Assembly (NCBI RefSeq): GCF_964275005.1
Contig: NC_092688.1
Coordinates: 18,878,403-18,942,402 of the forward strand
Direction: 5' to 3'
DNA length: 64,000 nucleotides
DNA from: Diadema setosum
Lineage: Eukaryota > Echinodermata > Echinoidea > Diadematoida > Diadematidae
Part shown: positions 1 to 19,099 of the stretch, piece by piece
Layout of the letters: the number at the start of each line of letters is the position of its first letter
Position numbering within the stretch: the stretch's first letter is position 1
Position numbers and translations under genes: made by a program
The notes under the pieces: model-generated
Database searches by the model: none
What the model saw: only the letters and a program-made list of their open reading frames with translations
Told to the model about the DNA's origin: nothing

Positions 1-116
1 TGCCGTACGTCTGACATTCACCTGATAGTTGACCAACCAATTCGGATTCATCAGACTGAAATCCGATTCACTTCGGTGGGTGGTCGGAAGCAACAACCTT
101 TGTTTCCGATAGTGGC

Positions 117-120
<4 letters not shown>

Positions 121-154
<34 letters not shown>
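121..154. repeat. (GA)n microsatellite
   Basis: Perfect GA dinucleotide run of about 34 bases. Confidence 0.9.
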
Positions 155-157
<3 letters not shown>

Positions 158-519
158 ATGGAATGGGTGTATGACCGCACACAGTGGACGGCGCTTTTTC
201 TCGACATTCCACCTTCTATAAAAATTGTTCAGGTATCATCTTACATTCCAGCTTTCGCTGCTGAAACATTTTGCCTTTCTTTTTTGTGTTTTGAATTGTT
301 TTTCTAAGTCCGATAACATGTTGCTGCAATGAACAGTGATGGTGATTTCTGCTTTGCCTTTAGAGCATTGAAATAATGTCCTCAGAAAAAAAAAAATGAT
401 AGTCTTTATTCAAGAAGGACCAAACATTAAAAAAGAACCCAAAACAAACAAACAAACAAACCAACAAACAAATAAATAAATAAAAAAAACACCATGTTCC
501 CAGGGGCCACGGCAGTCAG

Positions 520-835
520 TCAAATTTCAGTCCACCGTGAACAAAACTCGGGATGGACGTGAGACAACGCGATGGGTGGGATGGGCACACGTGACAAGTC
601 GTGGTTGGTGGATTTTGTGTCGGATTTTGTCAAAAAAAAAAATGTCATGACAGTCAATAGGCTGTGCAAATGAGAAACCTTGTAGGTCGTAATAAAACGG
701 AGCGAACGCAACAAAGCGTGACAGTACATGATAGGAGGCTGTACGGAGTGAGACGGGACAGAAAATACTGTGTTAGTCTAGCCAGACCAGACGTCTGATA
801 GCTATACGTTCAACGAAACGAGGAATGGAATTATG
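520..835. repeat. Interspersed repeat, copy 1
   Basis: This stretch is recognisably related to 15790-16130. Shared landmarks in the same order are GAGACAACGC, CGTGACA, a TAGGTCGTAATAAAA-like segment, GGAG..GAACG and GACGGGA. It is non-coding. Family unknown; probably a short non-autonomous DNA element. Confidence 0.5.
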
Positions 836-1047
836 TTTCGCGCAAACGTGACCGCCGAGGACATGGAGTAAACGTATTTTAGTGGCTACGTACTAAATGG
901 TGGTTGGTGTTTGGTGTTTAGTAGGGAATGCCTGTCCGCCAAGGTTCATTGTGACCCGAGTCCTTTTCTTCCGCGTTTTGTGGTATTACGTTGGACACGT
1001 GCTAGACACAATGTTGACACTTCCATCCTGTATAACCCTTTCTGTAG

Positions 1048-10159
<9,112 letters not shown>

Positions 10160-11580
10160 AAACAAAATATACACTTGATGCAAATGCAAACAGACTGTAG
10201 AGATTTCAATAAAATCTGACATAAGACTGTGTTAATGACATTCAGATGTCACAAATTCATAAAACAACGTTATCGGCTGCAAGCACAGTTATGCCAAGAA
10301 GATGAAGTGATAATACCATCTCCTGACAATAAAATTCTCGATTGGCTTGCTTACAATGTAATTACAATCATTTCAACTTTTGGTTTTGGTTGACAGTTTA
10401 GTAGATACAACCCATTCCCTTTAAAAATCATTGATACGAAGTCATTATAAAATCTCCCCTGTAATGTTGCTAGAAGTCATTTTAATCAGTCTAAGCTACT
10501 CAGTTTGATTTCACATAAAGTGTGCAAGTCTATCGGAGACCTGTACAGCTATATATGGCATCATCACAATCAGCTGATTCACCTTTTGTTTGTTATTGAT
10601 ATCAGTGTTTGGCGAAAATATATGTGAAACATGGAATTTTCATGACTTTCTTATTTTACCCTATCCGATTTCTATGACATCTCTTATGCTGTTTGTTTTA
10701 ATGTGCTCTACTTAATAATGTAATGTTGGACAAAGTGGATTTTTACTGTAATCAACACTATATGGTTTGTTTCTTTCAAATTGACGTACATGTAGGTTAA
10801 GGGAGAGCTTCCTCTCGGACCAAGGCGTGACGTAGCCACGGCTCTCCGCTCATTGGCCTTCAAGCAGACGATAATTATGAGATTACAACGAATTTTCTGA
10901 AATCCGAAACTACTTATAATCATCACTGACTCACCGTTACTTCGTGAAAACAAGAATGTAGTGGATTTCTTTTGGGTGTACTTTGCGCTAGCCTTACATT
11001 GTCAAAACTTACGGACCTGCATTCATTTTATCAATGTAAAACCGGAAATTATAAGTTTTCTTGTAAATTTTGGTAACAATCACTGGGTCACAAAGAGAAA
11101 TACTCAAATAGATTCCGAATGATTTTCGGTTAGCGAAATTAGAATATGAAGTATATTCCAGACAAAATCATCAGTTTGACAGTCCTGAAGAGGAATTATA
11201 CATCCTACTTTAAACCAGTTGGAGAAGATATATAGGAAATTTCCTGACTCCAAAAGATCATAAATTTTATTGAATACATAGCCCCCCATGACAGACGAAA
11301 GGAGAATGAAGAGCAGGTCATAGTTGCTTCACTTGTGATTAGAACAATTCAATGGTTTAGCGAAATCACTATTGTAGCCTGAGAAATTGATGTCGTTGGT
11401 GACATAGACATTTTAAGTGATCCTTGTAATTAATGAAAGTTCAGCAAATGTGATGATGATTATGATGCTGGTTTACCAATAAAGACGTCTGCAAGATTGT
11501 ATCAATCTATGCTGTTGACTTGCACTCATTTCTTGAATAAGGTTAAGGAATAATTATCTTAAGAAAAATTTTCCCTAGAA

Positions 11581-11662
11581 TAATTGAAGAGCTTGCTTCC
11601 AAAAGGCGCTAAATCCATCATTTTTCAAAGGATTCAGCGACTTTTGAAAGCAAGCTCTTTAA
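11581..11662. mobile_element. Small palindromic (fold-back) element
   Basis: Arms of about 30 bases pair with few mismatches: AATTGAAGAGCTTGCTTCC on the left against GAAAGCAAGCTCTTTAATT on the right, with GGCGCTAAATCC/GGATTCAGCGAC inside and a loop of about 12 bases. Looks like a MITE or solo hairpin; no obvious target duplication. Confidence 0.55.
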
Positions 11663-11787
11663 TTACACGCACTATCTTTCTAATACTAATGCTAGTGGCA
11701 GCATGTAAATGAGGGGAAATGGACAGATCAAATATCCAAAGTATGCTGAGATTCCAACACGCACATCATTAACATTTTTTCATTCGT

Positions 11788-11857
11788 GTGTGTGTGTGTG
11801 TGTGTGTATGTGTGTGTGTGTGTGTGTGTGTTTGTGTGTGTGTTTGCGTGTGTGTGT
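11788..11857. repeat. (TG)n microsatellite
   Basis: TG/GT dinucleotide run with a few substitutions, followed by GAGA at 11880-11900. Confidence 0.9.
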
Positions 11858-13589
11858 ATGAGTGTGAGAGAATAATAGAGATAGATAGAGAGAGAGAGAG
11901 GGAGACGTAAGACTCGGAAAGGTAATTTTAGTAGCGGGATAAACGATATAGGCCTACATAGTATACAAACACATGTGTACATGATTACACATAATAAACT
12001 ATATAGAATCATACAGACACACACAAATAAACACAAAGCGAGGCAGAGAGACCGAGATGGAGAGAGAAGCAAATTTCTGAATGATTGACATTATTATGTA
12101 GCTTTGCATTTTGTGTTTAAAAATGTGAAATTAATTTTGATATAATTTGAAAGGGAAGATACTGTTGTAGGGAAGCCTAATCCATTTTTGACGTGAAGTG
12201 AAAGAACTTTTTCATCGGAGGAAATTCCTCCCTTCTGACTGTAAGTATGGTACATCAAGAAGGAACTGTAATCTTGCCGTTAACTTTCCGTGAAAGAGTG
12301 ACTTGTAAGACCATCCCCAACTACAGCCCTATACCGAATCCAGAGAAGAAATCGATTTTTTTAATTTTTTTTTTCAGGAAATGAAGCACACATACATTCC
12401 ATACAATCACACGCATGTGTCGTAATAGACAGAGCGAGAGGGAGAGAGAGAGAGAGAGAGGGAGAGAGAAGAGAGATTTTCATGTAATATAAAAAAAAAC
12501 AGATGTGCTGGTCGGGGTAATGGCACTCACTTCACTTATGATTGACAAGTTTTGACTTATCCAATTTCCGCACCGGTTCCAACTTTGTTTGTTGTTGTTT
12601 TTTTCTCTCTCAGCGCATATCATCAGTAAACAAAACATTTCTAACCTATCTTACGTGTTTAGAAGTCACATATCCTGAAAGTTTTCCGCAATTTTGCTTC
12701 TTTAACTTTTTCTTTTTAAAACGTTTTGACGCCACAACATCTTGGAATGATCGAGTGGTGCATTGTAATCGAAACTCTTGAACGGGCCATGTTAGCATCC
12801 TAACAAGTTAAGTAATATTCCTGTATTAATGTATCCTATCCAGAAAGTGATAGTTACTATGCATATAGGTTACACAGTAATACAAAACATGGTGATCATT
12901 CAGACCCTATTTATAATAATTAACTCTTTGAAATAACTTTTCACAAAACAAATCAAAGGGACAATCAAACGATGGTGTGATATAATTAACTGCTCTTTGG
13001 GGCATATTGAGCAGTTGAGGATTGGTCAAGCTTGTTCCGGAGGTCATAGACTAGAGATTTGATAATTATATAAGTACATTTTATCTCAATGCGGAGAGTA
13101 ATATTCACGAACAATGCTCAGAATAAATGCAGTCTATATCTAGTTTTACGAAACTAACGAACTTGATAGAAATTACTTGGTCGACCACGCTGTCAAGATC
13201 ACGCATCATCACGCGTTGCCAAGGATAACAGACGATTTGAGAGCAGGGCTCTAGCTGTTGAGAGAAACTCACGTAGCGATGGCAGCAGACATTGCAATAA
13301 TGCCCTGCTCTCGTGCTTTGAAAGGCACGCCAGTTTTCAGTCCATGTTTCATATGCACGTAATAAAACAAAATGAAGTTGTGTTTATGGATTGCATAATG
13401 TCATGTTGCAAATCAATGATTTCAGTGGTTACGACAGAATTCACATACTATCATACTAGTATCAAAGATTGAGAACATTATTCTTGTTTGCAACGGTTGA
13501 ATCGTTTACACTGCGATCGCCTTGCACAAGCGTCAACACTCGCTCAAAATACAAAGCTTAATAATCAAGGAAGCTTAGGTGCAACAAAG

Positions 13590-13850
13590 ATGTCCAGACA
13601 ATCAGCATGTCATGTCGACATCCATTAGGAAAGATGATCGGATGACAGCATGTCATCTCGACAAATTACAGAAGAAATGATCAGATGAGGAGGTCTTTGA
13701 TCCCGTCATGTCTACGTCATGTAGAATAGACAAGACGACATGATCGTAGATCTCGTCACGTTTACATCCTTTTCAAGGGATGATCAGATAAAATATCTCG
13801 TCGCGTCTACATCGGTAAGAATGGATGATGACAATGGATTTGCCGCTTCT
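13590..13850. repeat. Degenerate GATCA/GTCTACATC repeats
   Basis: Several imperfect units of about 60 bases contain GATGATCAGATGA, TCGTCATGTCTACATC and related words. Similar words, partly inverted, recur at 15646-15790 (GATCAAAGACCT on both). The two blocks may be the eroded ends of one element containing 13850-15640, but I cannot define its boundaries. Confidence 0.4.
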
Positions 13851-14215
13851 CTATCCTTTCAAAGAAATGGTCACATTTTAAAAGAAATATATTTACTTTG
13901 ATTAACTGTAAGAGACAATTAAGTATTGGATAACAGGTACAAAGATATTCTGTTTGAAATTTTCGTTCCTCCTGCTTGATATCCCTCCTCTCTCTCCCTC
14001 CATCTCTTCTTTCATTTTTAATCTCAACTTGTCATATCTATTCCGTTTATATCGTATCCTTTCTTCCCATCTCTTTTAGTTGTATACCTCTGTTTATCTT
14101 GGTATAAACTCAGTAATGTTATGTGTTTTTTATGTCTAACCATGGAGGTACTAACGCCCATTACGCCTTGGCCTAACCATGATGTGATTTAATTTGTTTT
14201 TGGGAGCATAAGTTA

Positions 14216-14728
14216 CTGTAAACGTGGAAATTTTCGCGGTACATTAATTTTCGCGGATTTCGCGCTACGTTCGGCTAGCGCGAATTCAAAAACGCGCGAA
14301 TATATCTTCTTCTATGCACATTTTGAACGGGATGAATTGTGTGCGCTTCATCGATGATACTGCTACGTAGTACAATGTACAGGCATGTTTACGCTACTAG
14401 TACTAGTACTGTGCGAAGAGACGATAGATTGCTGTGTACTGTAGCATGCAGTACCGCGCGCAACGATGCTACATTCCCCCGTGACTACGGTACTACAGTC
14501 ACAGCTGTACTACGTATTTGAGTGCTTGTACTCGCAGTCGAGCCGCTCGCTACGTCGCTTGTCGAACGCTGGCATAGCAAGCTATGTAGCAGAGGCTTTG
14601 GATGAAAGCAGTGAATGTGTACTACAGTAAAGTAACCTGCTGCGGAGCGCGAATTTAAGAACCCGCGAATACGTTTTCGAGCCGCTCAGCGCGAAAAATT
14701 AATCGCGCGAAAATATTGACGTTTACAG
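14216..14728. mobile_element. MITE with Tc1/mariner-like TA duplication
   Basis: Starts CTGTAAACGTGGAAATTTTC and ends with the inverse, ..GAAAATATTGACGTTTACAG, flanked by TA on both sides (14214-14215, 14729-14730). The subterminal part repeats TTCGCGG/CGCGAA words on both sides. No transposase. Ends and TA target are those expected of Tc1/mariner relatives. Confidence 0.7.
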
Positions 14729-14960
14729 TATACAAACTGCGTGTCTGTTTTTTTTTTTTTTTTAATTCAATCTAGAATCCCCTCCCCTTGGTTCGTATGA
14801 CTACTATTTATTTACTATCATAGTTGCAAAATACCTTATCAGAATATACGTTTCGATCATTTTTGTATGTCAAAAAAGACAAAATGTTCAGTTTCTTCAA
14901 TTTGTCTCCCTCTTACATATGGAATTTGTTAGGACTGCAACAGCTGATCTATGAATCAAC

Positions 14961-15060
14961 AAACATGTTGGAAAAGGGAAAGAGTGGGACTCGAACCTGT
15001 CATTTACTACTTTCCTGGCAGCGACACTACCACAAAGCTATCCCTGGTTGCCGGCAGTGA
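14961..15060 (-). repeat. tRNA-derived SINE-like fragment
   Basis: On the - strand it reads GGGATAGCTTTGTGGTAGTG (A-box-like) and, about 35 bases on, AGGTTCGAGTCCC (B-box). GGGATAG and CTTTCCC could form a six-of-seven acceptor stem. The anticodon arm is not convincing, so I call it a tRNA-derived repeat, not a working tRNA gene. Confidence 0.5.
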
Positions 15061-15789
15061 CACGATGAACTTGGAACAAATACCCAAGCTCCGAGATTCT
15101 GACATTAGAGGGAGACAAATTGCACCTGAAATTTCACCCCTTTGAATAATATCTTGCTTTCATTTGCGACAAAATGTTATTATATAGTAATAATCACTGC
15201 TATCGAGATATGTATGTTTCTTTTTTTCAGTGAACACAAAGCGGAAATAATTCAGATCATATCAATCAAGGTGGATCGAGCCAATAGTAGAGGAAAGCAA
15301 GGAGAGAAGACATATCACATTTTAGTGAGAGTCTTGACCTGTAGACAGAGGGCGAAGATCATGAAAAAAAAAAACGTGGAAAAAAAAAACTTTACATAAA
15401 AAAAAAAATCTACATCACGGGCGACCTAACAATTGCTGATCTATAGTTGAGAAGAAGAAAAAAACGATCAAAAAAGTCCAACATCTCCACTCCAAGGACA
15501 CAGAACTCCTTTTCTTTACAGGAAAAAGTCATGAATAAGGTGATATTGATAATGTATTCCGTTCTGAATTGTTTACTGCACCTTCAAAGACGCCATTTTG
15601 TTCATCACTCCCGTCTACATCAACCACATTCTACTCGAGCACAGATGTACAGTGTAGACATGACAAGATCTTATGTCTTATTATCTATTTTTTTAAAGGG
15701 ATGCACACTTGACGAGATCAAAGACCTTGTCGTCTGATCATCATTATGTTCTACATCAGGATGTAGACGTGTCTAGATCCACAGCAATA

Positions 15790-16130
15790 TTATTTCAGGC
15801 TACAATTGACAAAACGAGATGGACTTGAGACAACGCTGGGGATGGGATGTGAAAACGTGACAGCTCCTGCTGTGCATAATGTCGCGTCAGATTTTTCAAC
15901 TAGTTCCCCCCCCCCCCCAAAAAAAAAGAGAAAAAAAAATAAGAATACCCAAGGAGTCATGGTGCTGATTACAACATGATAGGCCGTAGTAAAATAGGAA
16001 GAACGTAACCAAACGTGGCAGCACGAACCAAGCTCTGACAAAACTAGAAGGTGGACCGTAGTGGGACGCGACGGGAGACATAGTATTGTGTAACCATAGC
16101 CTGATCAGACACTGTGAAAACACTCAATGG
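15790..16130. repeat. Interspersed repeat, copy 2
   Basis: Related to 520-835 in the same orientation, with the same order of landmarks (GAGACAACGC, CGTGACAG, a TAGGCCGTAGTAAAA segment, GACGGGA). Contains a C-run/A-run at 15906-15938. Non-coding. Confidence 0.5.
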
Positions 16131-16289
16131 AACGACGACTACAAGTATAATGAACAAGACTGTAAGACCATGGGGGAAAATAAGGAAAAATTCCCATTTA
16201 CCCACGATTCGGACAAAGGTAACAAAGAGTTGATTCAAAGGTTTGTCCATAGTTCAGAGGGAATCTGAATGATAAGAATATGGGTTACA

Positions 16290-16560
16290 ATACGTTGTTC
16301 CGAAGGTTCATTATTCCGCAATTTGGTGATCGGAAAATGAAATAAGGCTCATTATTTCGAAGGTTCGTCAATCCGAAAATAAATCAAGGTTCGTTATTCC
16401 GAAGGTTCGCTAGTACCGCACGCATTGTCTTTACACCCTGTGATCCTCTGTGTAAATGAAATTCGAGTGCTTCGGTATGACGAACCTTTGACACGGGGAA
16501 CCTTATTTTATATTCGGAATGTCGAAAACTCGGAATAGCGAAAATCATCCGAGAAATTGA
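16290..16560. repeat. GGTTCGTTATTCCGAAGG repeat cluster
   Basis: Three direct and at least two inverted copies of a roughly 20-base word built on TTATTCCGAAGGTTCG. The flanks read TTCGGAATGTCGAAAACTC in the inverse sense. Resembles a fold-back or MITE with internal repeats. No gene. Confidence 0.55.
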
Positions 16561-16759
16561 ACCTGGATCTGATCAACAATTTATACATAATCTCACATAA
16601 TTAACGAACTCAAGTTATCAATCTCTGAGTTTAATTCATATCCATGGCAGAAGTTTAAATACAATCTTTGATTCTATCGAATAACTTTTATCTCAATAAA
16701 AGAAATTGTTCAAATAACATGACATATAATGTATCGCACTAATTGTTTGTATGATGAAG

Positions 16760-16771
16760 GAGGTGGGGTAT
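16760..16771. repeat. Target-site duplication, left (GAGGTGGGGTAT)
   Basis: Twelve bases recur exactly at 18020-18031 on the far side of the tRNA-like array. Confidence 0.75.
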
Positions 16772-16870
16772 TGCAACTGATTGACAATAATTGCCCTACA
16801 TCGACGTAAATAAGCACTGAATTGATCAGTGTTTTAGTAGTAGCCATGATAAAAAATCATGGGCGTACAT

Positions 16871-16940
16871 ACTCGAGCAGGATTCGAACCCACGACCTCC
16901 TGATCACCGGACAGGCGTCATCTCCACTAGACCACCGAGC
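16871..16940 (-). repeat. tRNA-like core, unit 1
   Basis: On the - strand GCTCGGTGGTCTAGTGG (A box) and GGGTTCGAATCC (B box) are spaced as in a 70-nt tRNA. The T-arm can form with two G-T pairs and a six-pair acceptor is possible. The anticodon arm is irregular, so this is tRNA-derived rather than a proven tRNA. Confidence 0.6.
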
Positions 16941-17137
16941 TTTCGCCCGACAGCAAGTGTTGGTTCTAATCCTTATAGCATGCAGCGGGTACTGCTTTGT
17001 TATTCAAATTTATGAAGTTCTTCCGTCGAGATGTTTTCATTGCAACTGATTGACAAATTGCCCTACATCGACGTAAATAAGCACTGAATTGATCAGTGTT
17101 TTAGTAGTAGCCATGATAAAAAATCATGGGCGTACAT

Positions 17138-17207
17138 ACTCGAGCAGGATTCGAACCCACGACCTCCTGATCACCGGACAGGCGTCATCTCCACTAGACC
17201 ACCGAGC
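17138..17207 (-). repeat. tRNA-like core, unit 2
   Basis: Identical to unit 1, 267 bases downstream. Confidence 0.6.
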
Positions 17208-17404
17208 TTTCGCCCGACAGCAAGTGTTGGTTCTAATCCTTATAGCATGCAGCGGGTACTGCTTTGTTATTCAAATTTATGAAGTTCTTCCGTCGAGATG
17301 TTTTCATTGCAACTGATTGACAAATTGCCCTACATCGACGTAAATAAGCACTGAATTGATCAGTGTTTTAGTAGTAGCCATGATAAAAAATCATGGGCGT
17401 ACAT

Positions 17405-17474
17405 ACTCGAGCAGGATTCGAACCCACGACCTCCTGATCACCGGACAGGCGTCATCTCCACTAGACCACCGAGC
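17405..17474 (-). repeat. tRNA-like core, unit 3
   Basis: Identical to unit 2, a further 267 bases downstream. Confidence 0.6.
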
Positions 17475-17805
17475 TTTCGCCCGACAGCAAGTGTTGGTTC
17501 TAATCCTTATAGCATGCAGCGGGTACTGCTTTGTTATTCAAATTTATGAAGTTCTTCCGTCGAGATGTTTTCATTGCAACTGATTGACAAATTGCCCTAC
17601 ATCGACGTATGTACGCCCATGATTTTTTATCATGGCTACTACTAAAACACTGATCAATTCAGTGCTTATTTACGTCGATGTAGGGCAATTTGTCAATCAG
17701 TTGCAATGAAAACATCTCGACGGAAGAACTTCATAAATTTGAATAACAAAGCAGTACCCGCTGCATGCTATAAGGATTAGAACCAACACTTGCTGTCGGG
17801 CGAAA

Positions 17806-17875
17806 GCTCGGTGGTCTAGTGGAGATGACGCCTGTCCGGTGATCAGGAGGTCGTGGGTTCGAATCCTGCTCGAGT
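17806..17875 (+). repeat. tRNA-like core, inverted unit
   Basis: Same 70-nt core on the + strand. Its downstream hairpin has a longer T-run (17891-17900) than the direct units. On the sense strand that run directly follows the core and would suit a pol III stop. Confidence 0.6.
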
Positions 17876-18019
17876 ATGTACGCCCATGATTTTTTTTTTT
17901 TATCATGGCTACTACTAAAACACTGATCAATTCAGTGCTTATTTACGTCGATGTAGGGCAATTTGTCAATCAGTTGCAATGAAAACATCTCGACGGAAGA
18001 ACTTCATAAATTTGAATAA

Positions 18020-18031
18020 GAGGTGGGGTAT
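18020..18031. repeat. Target-site duplication, right (GAGGTGGGGTAT)
   Basis: Matches 16760-16771 exactly. Confidence 0.75.
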
Positions 18032-18871
18032 GTTCTACACGTTTAGGCCTACAACACTGAAAAACAAGACTGCAAAACTTAAAATGAAATCTATAGATCG
18101 GATTTACATGTTGATGGCACGGAAGACCGTGAAATCATAAACAACAAAGCCAAGAATATTATTGGAAGCATTATCATACCCCCAACCTACCATATATTTA
18201 TTTTTAGTAAACTGCATGATTGTTTGAATATTGTTGCCCGCGAAGAAACAGAGGTGAATTTTATAGGGGACGATAGCATAAATCCAGCAAATATAGAACT
18301 AGAATATAAATCAACTAAAAGAATCTAATTGACTAAATATTTCCTAATTCATTAATTAAAAGCTTCACCAACGACTTCCTGTATAGTGACACTTCAGGCC
18401 ACTTACCAATTTTTGTTATTTCTAATCAAATTGAATCTGACTAAAATACAAATTGAAGTAAACATAAAATGTGCAGAAAAGAGCCTCAGCGAAAAATTTA
18501 GTTTTTAGATTTCCATCTTGCTTATGAAAAATGGGACGAAATAATGCGTGAGTATATCAACAAAGCGTATAATCATTTTTTGTTTGTGCATTAAGCTCAG
18601 TTTTATTATGATATGATCAGCAGCCTTCAATCTCCAGAGGCATAAAGCAGTCTGTATTCCCCCGAGATTGTACAACCAAGCAACAGAGGTCAATGCTATC
18701 AAAAGATTGCCAAATATACAGTAAAAGCAGAAACACGTTTTTCTCTAAAATCATATTACTCTTAATAATTATTATAGAAACGAACATAGATAATAATATA
18801 TTACTTTATTATGCAAAAGTGCGAATAATCTCTTGAGAGAGAAAAGAATAAGAAGTGTTGATACACACACA

Positions 18872-18912
<41 letters not shown>

Positions 18913-19048
18913 TATATATTATAAAGTGAAAACTTTGAGCAAAGAAAATGGTTTTTCCTTGCTGAAAGTTTTTACTATTTATCATTTGTTTTTGGACAGT
19001 TTTCCCTTTCTTTGTTTATATACATATATATGGCTTATGTATATGGCT

Positions 19049-19099
<51 letters not shown>

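Larger units (their letters stand above)
1..1047. other. Intron or upstream flank of protease gene A
   Basis: No coding exon of the protease is seen here. By comparison with gene B, the signal-peptide exon and the first propeptide exon of gene A should lie to the left of the window. A short stretch near 330-350 (GTGATGGTGAT context) resembles the equivalent intron of gene B near 60095-60115, which supports reading this as intron. The stretch also holds a GA microsatellite and a repeat shared with 15790-16130. Confidence 0.5.
10160..13560. other. Intergenic stretch, no gene seen
   Basis: Apart from the palindromic element at 11581-11662, the TG microsatellite at 11788 and GA runs near 11885 and 12440, I see no gene. 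An 11-bp inverted pair (GAGAGCAGGGC at 13239, GCCCTGCTCTC at 13303) may be the remains of a small fold-back element. Confidence 0.5.
16772..18019. repeat. Compound array of 267-bp tRNA-like units, three direct then inverted
   Basis: Three near-identical direct units (landmarks repeat at 16822, 17089 and 17356, period 267) are followed by the first 34 bases of a fourth (17574-17607). At 17607 the sequence switches to the inverse of the same unit: a partial inverted unit, one full unit (about 17700-17970) and a partial unit ending at 18019. Each unit has a tRNA-like core, a CCATGAT..ATCATGG hairpin and a CACTGA..TCAGTG hairpin. The identical 75-residue frames in the units are artefacts of repetition. 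The whole block is framed by a 12-bp duplication, so it appears to have inserted, or been templated, as one piece. Confidence 0.85.

Noticed and set aside
11728-12072. A 114-codon frame on the - strand
   Set aside because: Driven by a TG microsatellite and low-complexity sequence.
16822-17583. Three identical 75-codon frames, and a CRISPR-like regular spacing
   Set aside because: They are the same 267-bp repeat with a tRNA-like core. There are no distinct spacers, and the frames exist only because the unit is repeated.
16871-17875. A cluster of genuine tRNA genes
   Set aside because: A and B boxes are good, but the anticodon arm does not fold cleanly and the cores sit inside larger repeat units. 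Treated as tRNA-derived.
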